The translations under genes and the position numbers were made by a program. Of a stretch of 64,000 nucleotides of DNA, positions 49,077 to 61,869 are shown one piece after another (position 1 is the stretch's first letter; every line of letters starts with the position of its first letter). Source of the stretch: Epiperipatus broadwayi (lineage: Eukaryota; Onychophora; Udeonychophora; Euonychophora; Peripatidae); contig JAQFVV010012575.1 of assembly GCA_028023455.1 (NCBI GenBank), positions 1,358,517 through 1,422,516 on the forward strand. Reading direction: 5' to 3'. The notes beneath the pieces were generated by a model that did not search any database, had not been told where the DNA came from, and saw nothing but the letters and a program-made list of their open reading frames with translations.

Positions 49077-51236
49077 TGTAATGGGCACATACATACGTTA
49101 CATTATTTTTTATTAGTAAACATAAAAAAAAAAGTTCGCCAATAAAAATTTCTTTTTTAAGAATTAAAAATTGAAAATTAAAAAAATAATCTTAAACTTG
49201 TATATATATAAAATCGCACAGATAAATAATTATTAAAATAAAACTTTATTAAAAAAGGAGTGGTTTAAAACTAAATTTTCAGAAAAGATTTAAAGATAAA
49301 AATATATGTTTAAGTTTGAAAACAAATTAATTAATCTTTTGTAAAATGGAAATGATTATTTTAATTAGTTAACTAGCCTTTGGGCACTTAAATGTATAAG
49401 CATCGGTCAGATAGGAAAACAGTAGAAACTTTTAGCAAATGAAAGAAATCCATTGGGAAATTGGACCTAAACGAAAAGGTTTTCACCATCATGACGTAAT
49501 GTTGAGTTAATCCACAAAATTATTATAAAAGAAAAGGTTTGAAAATAAAAGAATTAATTAGTTATTACAATGTGACTATATGTGTTAGTGTGGAGTTGAA
49601 GGAGAAGAGATTGAAAAGACACACTCTTCAATCCCTTCAGTTTTGTTAAAAAAAAAAGAGAAATGACATCATTTTTTTTTCTACATTAAGGACCAACTAA
49701 ACTAAAAGACCTCCGGATAAATAAATAAAAAACAACAGCTAACTCAACCAATCTTTTTAGGATGGCATGGGAATTCATGTTCAAATAGCAAGCAACAGAT
49801 AAAGTTGAACTGTTTTAAACCATAAGAACTTTATAATTAATGAACATTAATTTAAAAACTTTCTGTATTTAAAATAATTAAAAAATAGAATCCTATCTGA
49901 CCAACGTTATTTACTAATGTATTTCTTTTGTAAAATCATTTCCATTTATTTATTTATTTGTTCTTTAAGTTTTATTATGATTTCTGTTTTTCATTAAACT
50001 AGTTATATAAATATTAAACTTAAGTCGGGCATGAATGGCTATATAGATTTGTAAAGTTATATTAGGGGAGGGTAATCTTAGGTTATTCGTTTCGTAGTTG
50101 AATTAGGTCAATGGATTGGATATATTGGTGTAATTAGTAGATGTAGTACAAGATTCGCTATGGGCAGAATCGCTATTATATGCCGTACACTTCTGTTTTG
50201 CCTATGGAAGGGATTATAAGACCTAGAACGCTATTCCTTTCGATGGAGTTTTTTTTATTGCTCTTCTTGTCTGATAGATGTAATATTTCTATCTGAAGAG
50301 AAGCAGTTTCTTCTCTTAACCTAATTGTGTTGCCGTATTCATATTACATTGAACACATCGATATATCAGATGGATTGAAGTTTGGTTTGACTGCGAACCT
50401 TTCGCCTAAGGTTAAACAAGGATTGAATTTTTTCTTTTCAAATGCAAATCTTTGTAGTCTATTCATACTTGACACTCTAAATAAAGATGCATTAAATTTA
50501 AGTTGGGTATAGACGCTTGCATGGGTTCATTACCAGTTGATTATGTTTTTGTTTTCATATTTGATCAAAATATATATAGACATTTGGTAAATACTGATAC
50601 CTTACAGTGAGTATCTAAAATGTATTTATTCGGATGTCTTTTAAGTTATTGGTGTTAATGCAAGCATCTTATTGTGAATGCTATTGGGTTACTTATAAAT
50701 TTCCCTCTGCAATTGACGGTATCAATGATTTTGTATTTTGATCGTTTATGTTTATTTTGAAATGTTTTTGACCGTGGAATCTATGTAACTGATCTATACT
50801 CAACATTTTTAAACAAATCTGTGCGAACTAATAATAGTATAAAGTTTAAAATGTAAATTAAAAATCTAAAATAAAAGTAAAAATAATGTTAAATGTTAAA
50901 GTAAACATATTAAAATAATAATGTTAAATCTTATATATATATGTGCGTAAATAAATTTTTGTATGTTAATTACTGGCAGTGGCTTATTTTATTTATTTTT
51001 TAATATTGAAATATAATTAGATAAGATATTATATTATTAAATCTCTGCTACTCCCTGAGCTAGTGACATGGGCTAACGACCGGATATCAAATATATTTAT
51101 TAAAATAAAACATAAAAAGTTGTTTTTTTTTTTACTTACGTATCTGCCTACTTTATAAATTTTTCTAGGTTCAAATGCCTAGATGGCGCCCTGTAGTGCA
51201 GATCACATTAAGCTCTTTAATCTCTGGATCATTACA
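49077..51236 (+). repeat. nested element, 3' LTR (2.2 kb)
   Basis: Single-module version of the LTR. About 95 percent identical to the 5' LTR by eye. Followed by ATATATATATAT, the other half of the target run. Confidence 0.88.
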
Positions 51237-51239
51237 ATA

Positions 51240-51817
51240 TATATATATATCAGTGTAATAATGAATCGTAGTAAAGTAAGTTGTTTTTGAATATACGCAA
51301 GTTAATAAAAGTTGAGTAAATAATGAATCATAATAAAGTAAAATAGTTTTTCTGAATACATGCACATAGATAAAAAAATTGAGTAAGGGTTGAAAATAAT
51401 ATTCAAGATTAGATTAATATAAATAAATATGAAAACTGATGTCCGTGGTAGTTTAGAATAATATTGTGAGATTAGATTAATACAAATGTTAGAATAATGT
51501 TCATATGAATTTAAAAATAATGTTGTAAGATTAGCAATAAAAATATAAAGTTAATCTAAGGTGTATTAAGAGTGTGTCTGTATACATGTGTATATACGCG
51601 CACATACACTGGTAATATTCGGTAAATACGATACCTCATGATGCGTATCTTAAATGTATTTATCCAGATATCCTTTTAGGTTATTTTCTTTGCACTGCTG
51701 CACCTCATGATGCGTGCAAAAAGGGATTTATTTATTATAGATTCCCTGTAAGCAAGTCCAGTAATAACTCGATATCTAGAATATTAGTAGGTGTAGAATT
51801 ATGCTGCATGTATACAC
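51240..51817 (+). other. outer element interior after the nested element
   Basis: Short irregular tandem phrases (AATAATGAATC(G/A)TA(G/A)TAAAGTAA; AGATTAGATTAATA(T/C)AAAT) followed at 51600-51760 by a diverged copy of the nested LTR's ATACCTTATGGTGAGTA module. This indicates that the outer element's own interior is related in sequence to the nested element's LTR. Confidence 0.55.
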
Positions 51818-52135
51818 ATGTGTAGGAATTTATCTAGAACAAAAGGGAATGAGGGTAGTATGGAAATAAATTTAGTTAAAGATACGTTTAAAGCTGTCGA
51901 CTGGATAAGTTTTAGGACCCGTAACGGACTTGTCAGGGATCATTCCTCTTTCCAAAGCGTAAGTCGAAAATGGACAGTTGAAAATTCCTGCCATTTCACA
52001 GTGACCGTTTCTTTTTCCAAGTCTGATCAAGAGAATTGGCAAATGAAGTTTCGATTTTATACACGTGTAAGTCAATGTAAGTCAGCGAATCTGCTTCCAC
52101 ATCGTTTCCAAAAGATCCCTGTGCCACAAAATTAG
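51818..52135 (+). CDS. unidentified 105-codon ORF near the 3' LTR
   Basis: Not recognised. An ATG frame of 105 codons at noticeably higher G+C than its surroundings. The product would be basic and polar, with no membrane segment, no Cys/His finger and no catalytic motif that I can see; it ends in IPVPQN. In autonomous LTR elements this position between pol and the 3' LTR can hold an extra reading frame or 3' leader, but nothing here supports an envelope-like protein. The opposite strand is also open (51872-52075), as can happen in a GC-richer patch, so coding is uncertain. It may be captured host sequence or the last remnant of a lost coding region. About 230 bp of AT-rich DNA and a purine tract separate it from the LTR. 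Confidence 0.25.
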   Translation: MCRNLSRTKGNEGSMEINLVKDTFKAVDWISFRTRNGLVRDHSSFQSVSRKWTVENSCHFTVTVSFSKSDQENWQMKFRFYTRVSQCKSANLLPHRFQKIPVPQN

Positions 52136-52351
52136 TTTGTCTTGGTGGTCGTTATCCATGATTTAGATCATTGTGAGCAATGTATTTGGCATAGTTTGAA
52201 GGAAAGGATAGTCAAAACAGATTGCCCTTTGAATGTTAAGTAAAAGATATTAAAAAGCTAACTTAAAAAAATAATAAATTAATAAATCTTTAGAGTCAAG
52301 AATTAAAATTGCTAAAGATAAAATGGTCAAAAATGATGCATTTTACTTTAA

Positions 52352-52365
52352 AACAGAGGAGGGTG
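52352..52365 (+). promoter_or_regulatory. polypurine tract of the outer element
   Basis: ACAGAGGAGGGTG ends 3 bp before the 3' LTR, the expected position of the primer for plus-strand DNA synthesis. Confidence 0.7.
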
Positions 52366-52368
52366 TAA

Positions 52369-54045
52369 TGTGCCAAGGCCAATTTGGCACATGTATATAA
52401 AATAATTTTGTCTAAAAAAATTATTAATATAAAAAAAATTTTTTTCGAAAAAGAGTTTGAAATAAAAGATTAAAAGTGGGAAGGGGTTTTTCTTAAAGTC
52501 AAACTAAAAGTGTTATAAAAGAAAGTAAAGTTTTTCTAAATTAGTATTCGTAAAAATAAGTAATTTAAAATTTAAAAAAAATATAAAACTCTTTTCATTC
52601 AAGCTTATTGTAATAAATTATATATGTGTGTGCGAGTGTAAATAAATGTATGCGTGTTAGAATAATATTAAAAAAAAAAATATGTAAATGAAAGTTAAAA
52701 AAGAAATTATATTTGAAAACACAGTGATGGCTATTAAGTTAAATAAAAATTTTAAAAAACTACATCAGCGGTGGGCTACTAATTAAAGATATAAAAAACA
52801 ATATGTTTATAAAAGCTACTACTAATTAAACAATCGTCAAAAACACATTATCATAGGATTAATTACCAATGGAATTTGACAACAGATATTTGCCAGAGGA
52901 TATTACATGGACAACATGTCGCAGATATAAATAGACTTTTTTTTTTATCGGACAATTAATTGAGAGAGTTTTTTCAGTCTAGTTTGCTGTGACAGTCTTG
53001 TTTCAGTTGAGATAGCAGTGCATTTCTATTATGTATTTAGAAACAAAAATGCATTGTTGAGCAGCTTTTGGAAATATATGCTCGTGCTTCAGCCTTTTTA
53101 GTCCAACAAGATCATCAAAACCTGCCTGTGAAATAATGTCTGCATAACAACTCAGAAATCCTCCATCAAATGTTCAAGTGTCTTCAAGAATAAGACCAAT
53201 GGATTCGCACAAAATCTCTTCGAGAAACATCCAAATCTAACTGGTTAGATATAATCCATCAGAAGCAGCAGTAGCAGCCAACAACAAGCAATATCCATGT
53301 TCCAAAAATCCTAGGTAAACATTTATTTATTATCATTTATACGTAGTGGCCACCGCTGTAATTCGTTAATCCTACCGAGTAAAGTAATTTGAACTCTTAA
53401 GCATGCATAAAATGAACTATTGATATGCATGTGTGTGAATGTGAGATAATTTAATGATGTCACATATTATTTATGCTTTTCACCAGATATATGTTATAAT
53501 GGGTTACTTTAAAAATGTGCGTGTGTTAAATTAGATATATAAAGATGTTTAAATTTAGTCAATTAATGTTGGGTAATAAATTATCTTTAAACTTAATTAA
53601 TGGTAATTAAAATAAAATGTCTTCAAACTTAAACTTTATTTGTCAGTCAATTCTTTTTACCAACCTTTTTATTAATTCTTTCCTCCACTAATTTTATATA
53701 ATTTGTTATTGAATTAAAATTAGACTGAGCTAGTTTTAGGGATTGTTTCGAGCGCTGGATTATGAGCCTACTGCCCGAATGCATTAGTCATCAGACTAGC
53801 TGGCGCCCCAGGGTTTACCCTGAAACAAATAAAGTATTTGGATAGTAGGGGTTTGAATCTAGCAGCTGAGATGGACCATTGTTGATAGTTAAAGCTATCA
53901 ATAAGATCTCCCATTTTGCTCGAATGTGCCGGTTCATTCACGTAACATTTATAAGATTATAAATGTATTAGGAAGGAGTTTGAAACTGACCAAAACTTAT
54001 ATATATATGTATAAGTAAGTGGTTTCAGTGGTTCGACCCGGTACA
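52369..54045 (+). repeat. outer element, 3' LTR
   Basis: 1677 bp, the same length as the 5' LTR. Starts TGTGCCAAGG, ends GGTACA and is followed by ATATATATATATAC. Confidence 0.93.
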
Positions 54046-54055
54046 ATATATATAT

Positions 54056-54801
54056 ATACACACACAAAAGGATTAAATCACCTCCCAGGCTATGATTTAA
54101 AAGCACTCTAAATGCTGAACAAAGGAGCAAAAATAGAATGAATCCACAAATGAATCCATCTATTCTTGGTAGCTCTAATGTTTATAAGTATATTTTTGTC
54201 AATATTGTTGGCAATTCACAGTGAAATTAATTTAACCATCAGGTGGAATATAACACTTAAAATTATTACACTCATAAAATAAAGAAAGCTATGCTAATAT
54301 ATAAATATAGACAAGACTTAGTCAATAGGCAAGCAGCTAACATTAAGATCACAGAATTATGGGAAGGTTGATCTTTCAAAGAACTAGTCAACAAAGATTA
54401 TGAGGATAGTCGAAAGCACTCCTAAGTGAAGATTATATTTTTTGTTATTTTCAAAAATTTTTGCTTATTGTATTTGCTAAAATTTAATTATCAGATTGCG
54501 TATGTTACTTTGAAGAAATACAGACATCAATTTATAATATATATATATTGAAATATCATAATATTTTTTAATTTTGTATATAAAAAAATGTTTTTAAAAA
54601 AAGATTTTGTGATTCAAAATGATAAAAAAAACATGTCTGGTCAGAAGTTTAAAACTTTTTGCTAAAAACAAACAAACAAACAAATAATAAATAATATAAT
54701 TGTATAAAATAATAAATTATTAATAAATATTGTCTATAATTAAAGTTATAAATGTGTTTATTTGTTTTTGTCAAATTAAATTAAAAACAATAAAGCTGAA
54801 T
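54056..54801. other. AT-rich DNA, nothing recognised
   Basis: Flank of the LTR element with a short (CAAA)n at about 54667-54685; no gene. Confidence 0.55.
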
Positions 54802-54985
54802 TAATATTAAATATTTGTTGGCCTATATCCATCATCATTAAAAACTGAATGTCTTTAGGAAAAGTTTAAACTGTATTTAAAAGTAAGTTTAAAATTTTTC
54901 TAAAGACATTCAGTTTTTAATAATAGATGATGGAACTAATCCTACAAATATTTAATACTAAAATTCCAACATCACAAACTTTCAG
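54802..54985. mobile_element. short hairpin element related to 7315-8215
   Basis: Arms of about 70 bp (ACTGAATGTCTTTAG pairs with CTAAAGACATTCAGT; ATCATCAT with ATGATGG). The right side continues unpaired to CATCACAAACTTTCAG, the same terminus as the 0.9-kb element. No clear target duplication. Confidence 0.7.
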
Positions 54986-57900
54986 ACAATAGGAAAAAAT
55001 AGTTTCTTCCAAAATAGAAATTTAAAAATCATACATATCAATCAAATTTTTTATAAATAGCCCATCTCCTAATGAAATATGTAACTAAAATTTAAAAGTT
55101 TTCTAAAATGAAAAGAGAGACAAACATTGTCAGAAATGTGTCTCTGTAGATGACAATTTTTATATTTTTTGTTCCCCATAGGATATAAGGCGAAAAGATT
55201 AAATTATAAATTTTAATTGTTTATTTTCTGTATAGCAGAAAAGTGAAATAATAGGTTTTAAGATAGCAGATGCAGCATCACACCTGTATAAAAATAATAA
55301 AATGTACCTAATAAGAAGTTGACATCTATGTTACAGGTTTATAAAAGGAAGAACTAGATCTGAATTTAATAATGCATATATCATTGCTATCTGATTAGGC
55401 AGAGATGCAAACAAAATTACTAAGGCAATAAAAGTCTAGAAATGATTTGTGCACTCATTGAAAATGGAAAAATGAAATTTCAGAGTAAACATTTTCAAAA
55501 ATAAATTTCTACAAATATAATCCAATGTTTATTAACATTTGATCTTAAAAACATAGCAGTGGTGTATAACCATTCACTACAAAATTCAGTACACACTTAA
55601 TTAATTATACGCTGATGTGTTGCGGAAAAACTTTTCTATATAACAATTTATGTAGGCTGAATGCTTTCAGAGTTTTGTTACTCCATAATCATAGCCCCTT
55701 TAGATTATCAATGTCATTACACCTGGGTCTTGTTTTATTCGGATTATTTTAATGCAATTTTGAAGTTATGTGATTCATGTTTCTTCTTAATATCTTTCAT
55801 ATTTCACTACATTTATTAGATATCAAGAAATTTAAATTATTAATAACTTATTTTGACTTGAACTACTCTTTTTTTTTCCCAAAAATATAACATTATATTA
55901 GCAGTTAACGTGAATATGGCCTGAAGTTGTATTTAGAATAAATAATCTACTTATACTAATGAGTAAATAATAATAATAATAGATTTATACTTCCATATAA
56001 AAATATTGCAATAAATATTCAAAAATTTTAAACTTTTAAAATGTATTTTGTTAGGTATAACAGAAATAAATAATGTAGATTTTTAAAATAAATAACAAAG
56101 ATTTTATTGATTTTATAAACTGAAAATAATATTTTTAATAATATATAATCTTTTTGTTTTGATTGCGATCCTCATTTTTTTAATATAGAAACAAAATGTG
56201 AACATTTAAATTTTATTTCAATAGTAAAAATCAGTTGTCAACAGAAAATCATTAACACGGCACAAGACTGAAATTGGCACTAGTTGTGTAAATGGGATGG
56301 AGTAGAATATGGTAAAAATTAGAGTGGGGAATGGAAAATAAAGTGGCTAACAAGTTTTTCTTGGCATAATTGCTGAGAGATTCTTAACTTCATTCAAAAA
56401 GAAGCTACATTACATCACATTGACGAATCTGATTTCTTACCAGCTTACAAATGAACCGCACATTCGAAAATAGCGATAATGATTAAAATGCATATGAAAA
56501 AATGTCAAATTAAGTAATGTAGTTAATAAAAAAAGATAAAAAAAGTTTGTCTTGTACCAATTTTTTTCAAATATTTGATATTTTTTATTAGTCATACTTT
56601 ATTTCCTTATTTTTTTAATGTGAATATTAAGGTAAGTTTTCCTTGTTGCTTTGCTTTTATGCAAATTCAGAAAATTACAGCACCTTTCCCCCAATTTTCA
56701 AGGTAAGTTAAGTCTATTTTTGTGCAATTTTTTTTAATGTGGGTTTTCTGTGGAACCTATCTACCACATAAAATGAGACCCAGGTGTATATATGCAAAAC
56801 TACTTTTTATATTATCCATTTTCTGGAAATGGCAAAACAAGTATCTTTTCTATTTATTGAGTTGATGTTACTGGTAATAATTATAGTACACACTTAACCA
56901 GTATTTAACAAAATAATGCATCATGAGATTTATTAAAAATAATATGTACCTATACCTGAGATTTCACTGGTTATTGATTCTATTGTGGCAATATAAAAGT
57001 AATAGTATCATAAAAATAAGAATAATCAATCGACAATAGAAGATGCCAAATGTTTAGAAAACTTTTTATTTACAATTTTTTTAATCAGTGAAAAAAGTTT
57101 GTGTACAATTGATAAGAACATGTCAACTACATTGTCTTCTGCCATCTTCAAAAAATGATTGTGTAACTGACCTGGTTTGAAAATTTTGGGAATTAAGAGT
57201 TTATCTAATAATATCTCATTATTTTGAAACAATCACTGCCATCTTCCAAGACAATAATGTCAAAATTAATATTCTGTAAATGCACTGCCACGTAGATAGA
57301 TGACCTCTCACTCATTACTTTAAACCACGTAGACCATTGCAAGTAACAAAAAGTAGATAAAGAAATAAAGTATTTACAATAGTAAAGAAAAAAAAGACAG
57401 AGGGGGGAGGGAAAAGGAAAGAAGAGAGGGAGTGAAACGCATGCTAAACAGCCTGTAAAGATAAACTATAAATGGGGGATTTTCTGCTGGTTACCAAGGA
57501 TAATAACAAATTTTCTAAATGATTTAATATGATGAAAGTTTTTCTTTGTATAGAAACAAAGATTACGATAAACATTTGTTATATTAAACTGATTATGTCT
57601 TATCTTAAAAGTCATTTATCATGAAGAATAGAAATTCTTTAACATTTACTGTGTATTATATTTTATAAATACTTGAAAGAGTTTAGAGTAAAAGAAAATT
57701 TAATCAAGCAAAGCTTCTGTTTTTTCAAACGATTAGCGTGTATCAACATTTACTACACATTAGCAATCAATATAACTGATTTCTAACTGATCAATAATCA
57801 ATAAGGTTTTAGAACGTGAAACGGTATTTGTCGTATTTATATCAGAGAAATATATATACTACTACATTCGTTAGCTTACACAATATGTTGTAAAATAAGA

Positions 57901-58435
57901 ACAACTCCCTACTCTTTTGTCAGCTGTAAAAAATTTGAATATGGGTAATTAGTAGACGATAGTGTATTTAAATCCCCATTCCCAAAATAATTTCTGATTA
58001 TTGTCTTTAACAATGTGACTTGAGATTCAAAGATGAAACTAATGCACTTTTGTTTTTAAAAACCACCTTTAACTCCATTTTAAAATTCAAATTCAAAACC
58101 TAAAATTTAAAGCTTTGAACCAAGCCAACCCATTTGAATCATTATATAGATCTGACTCTGTGTCAGTAATTGCATACTTAAGCACCCTCAGATTTTTTCT
58201 AACTATAAGAACTTTTATTTCTTGGCCAGCAATGTTAATAACAAAAAGATCACGATTCTTTACTTTGTACAATATTTGAATCCTAATCTTCGTTGATAAA
58301 TGTAAAAGCCATGAAACAAATCTGGGAATAAGAATTCAAATGCAGTATTACCTGGCGATCCTTGATTACTTTAACTTATTATAGATGATGAAAGAATAGG
58401 AAACTGTTCTTGTTTGATCATTTATATATATATAT
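54986..58435. other. AT-rich DNA with a polypurine run
   Basis: No supported gene in about 3.4 kb. A pure purine run of 34 bp lies at 57399-57432. The minus-strand frame at 57026-57232 (68 codons, no ATG at its start) is mildly protein-like but unidentified. Confidence 0.5.
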
Positions 58436-61400
58436 TGTAACCCTCTAAAGCGTGGTCAACTACATAATATCACCAAAACATCAGTGCACTGAGAATCGTA
58501 ACCTCGATTACTGATCAATTCCCGCTACACATTGTCAGCTATTAAGAGCTGTATCCAAAAGCATATTCTGCTATCTATTTTATGCACCATAGACCACAAC
58601 CAACATTTAGAGCAACTTACCACAGACCAAACCAATGATCTACATAAACTTTTATGATTTAATTTGATCGCAGCCAGGGTGTACCGTGAAGACCTATCAT
58701 AGTAGTATGATAAAATACAGTAAACAAATTATAAGTGCAATGTTATTATTTTTCAAACCTTAATTTGCGATTTTTATTGTATGAGACCCGATGGCCGACC
58801 ATGTACAAGATGGCATAAATGGTGAAATTACGTAAGATTATGAAATTTTAAGCAATCTATATGATTTTAATACAAATGCTAGTCCAGGTAAAGCTTTGCA
58901 ATAAATAAACATAAATACTTTGGTTCTTGTTATAGTTTACTATATCACTGAGACTCTTTTATACTGACAAATGACAATTTAAAATGTTAAGTAAATATAT
59001 TCAATCATATCATTATTTGGTAAATCTGTTTACAAGTCTAATAATTAATTTATATTGTATATTAGAATCAACTACGCAAAGCCAAAATGATGGAAAAGGT
59101 AAATGGGATTTTATTGTACCTTACACATCATAAACTACCAAAGACTAAAAGCATCCAAATGTTTTTTCAAAATATCACTAAACTCTTATATCATGTTGAC
59201 GATAGTATGTATTTCAATGTATGCTCTATCCAAGGTTTATGATTTCTGATTTTAAGAATGACACATAGCAACGGCACAGTAAGTTTAATTATAAATCAAC
59301 GTTTATTTACAAATTTATGAATAATAAGTAATTAATTCTAAGGTTATAATTAAAGACATAAATAAACAAATAAAATAAGTAAATTATAATTCCATCGACT
59401 TTCTTCAATAACATGTCATAGGTACGGTTTTAAAAACCTAATCATCCCTTATTTTTCAATTTGATATAATGAATCTTGAGCAGATTATACTAAATTCAAC
59501 ATCAACTCATGAAATATTTAACGTCACTTCCAGATTCAATAAATCCATACCGTAAACTTATAATAATATAATAAATAATATTATATCTGTAGGATTTAGC
59601 TATAATGTAATCATTAAATAAAATGAAAATTTAAACTTACACTCCGGTAAATAATAATCAACCGACAGTTAATTATTATGAAGTAACTTGAATAGAATGT
59701 CCTGCTACAATTTGATGATCTAACTTATGAATTATGCTTACAAATGGAAGAAGATGATTTAGCAGATTAACTAACATACTTTGCCCAACTTATATCTATG
59801 AAGTAAAACCTATTCCTGTGGATGTATTCATCTACACATAGGAATTAAATAACACTAAACGCTTTGTGGATTTATACACCACCATAAAGTAATACGTATA
59901 ATTACACAATTCCGCGGATTAACCACCAGCGCTGGAATGAGTGTAAAATACAAAAAATGGCAATTAAATAATCTGCGGATTAACCACCAGCACAGATTAA
60001 TGCCTTTCAACATTATAAAAACAACATTACTATTTACTTCACATTAAAGTGCAAAATCATCCTCCTCAGTTACTCTGATCATTTGGAAAACACTAACACT
60101 TTAGCAAATGTGGGTTCTTGCATAATAAAATGTTACACTAATCAGGACAACTAATGTACTAACTTATCTTGCTTAAAATAAAACATGTGTAATACAATAT
60201 AAGTAATATTAGTATAGGAATATAAATCTGGAAAGACTCACAAAATACCTCACAAAGATTGATACATCTCATGAATTCATTTAGTACTTTTCAAGCCTTT
60301 TCACAAGCACTATTCTCTTGAATAAATATTTTATTCAACCCCTATTAATTTAAACTTAATAAAATATAACTTATGAACTTCACATGCAAGTTCATATAAC
60401 GATAAAATTAAAGTAATGAATTATTCATCAAATACATAAAATCTAACAAGTGTGTGTGTGATATAAATTAAATGTATAGCATTTTATAGTTCAATACATG
60501 AATTTTAGCAGGTGTGTGTCACAAATTAGATTGTAGAGCATTTTATAACCATAAATATGATCCGTGAAATCCATGTACGATGTGTCGAACAATAAATGTA
60601 CGAAGTAATAGCTATAATTATAATTGAATTCCATACATGTAATTTTATCCATTTGTATTAGTTATTATCAGCAATATTAGATTAACGATTTTACATGGCT
60701 CCATAAACAAGAAACAATTTCAAAAACATGACACGCAGAATTTAAATGAAAATGTTTTTCGTAAGTTATTAATTTCTACACTTCTCTATTAAAAATGTTC
60801 CAAGTTTATTACATCCATGCTAATATTTATTTATCCACGCTTAAATCTAAGAATACTAATTATAGCAATTTATTTAATCATTCCAAACTGACGATAAAAT
60901 TAGAAAATAGCTTTGATTAATTATTTGAAGACTGTTTATTATCCAAATGGCAAACAAAATTAACTAGCAAATTTATTACTGGCATTATAAGGTTAAATAT
61001 CAATCAATACTATATCTTATTAGAGTTTGAAACGGAAATATTAAACTAGGTTGATAACTTTAACATTTTACTTTAATTTAAACTTCTTCTTTTTTAAAAA
61101 GCAAATTTTCATATTTATAAAACTTCTGTAATTTTATTTAATTTTTTCAAATTGTAGAACAATAAACATTTTAAAACATACCAAACTCTTGCAATTAATT
61201 CTTTTAAACTGGGAAGCTCCGACATTTTAAATGTAATATTGGGAAATTATTACCAGTGATTTGATCCACTTGGCCAGCCGACTTGAACAGACTTTTAAAT
61301 TTAGCAATTCATCTTATAATTAAATACCACAATGTTATTTTACATTTATAGAAAATTTGTGGTAATCCGTTTACTTTTTAACTATTTTAAAATAAGCTTA

Positions 61401-61863
61401 TCAAAATTACGACATTTGCCTTTTACCATTTTTCTTTTCTTTTTCTCCCTCCAAAAGCAAACTAACAGATGATCTTCTCTTAAATTTGCGCTTTTCTTTT
61501 TTTACATTGAGACGCATACGTAATTACTGTGTTTATTTTTAATAATTTATTTTAATTGAACAAATGGTTTTTTATTAATTCAATATAAATAATATTTAAG
61601 ATCATTTTAAACAAATAAAAATAAAATATTATATTTTAATACTATTTTACCAAATTAAATGTGTTGTCAAAAATTTTAAAAAGTTAAACATTCTGATATA
61701 AATTAGTATATGGAACGAAGCAAATTTAAATTTATTAAAATAATATAAGAGAGTAATCTGTTCAAAGCGCAAATCAAGCCAATCAAATCACCAAAGAAGA
61801 CAGAGAAATTTTTTATACTAGTTACATCAATTATTATATTTTATGCTAAAATATATGGTTACA
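58436..61863. mobile_element. 3.4-kb LTR-like unit, possible solo LTR
   Basis: Starts TGTAACC and ends GGTTACA, a perfect 7-bp terminal inverted repeat, and sits between TATATATAT on the left and ATATATATAT on the right. Ends and target are of the same kind as those of the two LTR elements at 41-54 kb. The interior has no open frame, no LTR-sized direct repeat and a mixed composition with CpG-bearing spots (a GCGGATTAACCACCAGC phrase twice near 59920 and 59973; short G/T runs near 60455 and 60515). A solo LTR is the simplest reading; a non-coding DNA transposon is the alternative. Orientation unknown. Confidence 0.5.
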
Positions 61864-61869
61864 ATATAT

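Larger units (their letters stand above)
45479..51236 (+). mobile_element. nested 5.8-kb non-coding LTR element
   Basis: Inserted into a (TA)n run inside the outer element. Direct repeats start TGTAATGGG and end in GGATC(A/G)TTA(C/T)A. The 5' LTR (45479-48357) is about 0.7 kb longer than the 3' LTR (49077-51236) because it contains an internal tandem duplication. The interior is only about 720 bp (48358-49076), with a primer-site-like sequence at its start but no coding capacity: a non-autonomous element or a deletion derivative. Confidence 0.88.
41584..54045 (+). mobile_element. 12.5-kb LTR retroelement with gag relic, host to a nested LTR element
   Basis: Two 1677-bp direct repeats (41584-43260 and 52369-54045) start TGTGCC and end GGTACA. 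The left one is followed by a TGG-starting primer-binding-like site, the right one is preceded by a purine tract. The element sits in a (TA)n run, which masks the exact target duplication (ATAT or a multiple). Without the nested element the interior is about 3.3 kb: a gag relic, tandem repeats and an unidentified frame; no protease, reverse transcriptase or integrase is visible, so it is defective. The ATAT target resembles that known for Ty3/Gypsy elements such as 17.6 and 297, but without pol the superfamily is not proven. Confidence 0.92.

Noticed and set aside
57026-57232. 68-codon minus-strand frame that reads like a globular protein
   Set aside because: No ATG at its start and no family recognised; kept only as a note in the surrounding stretch.
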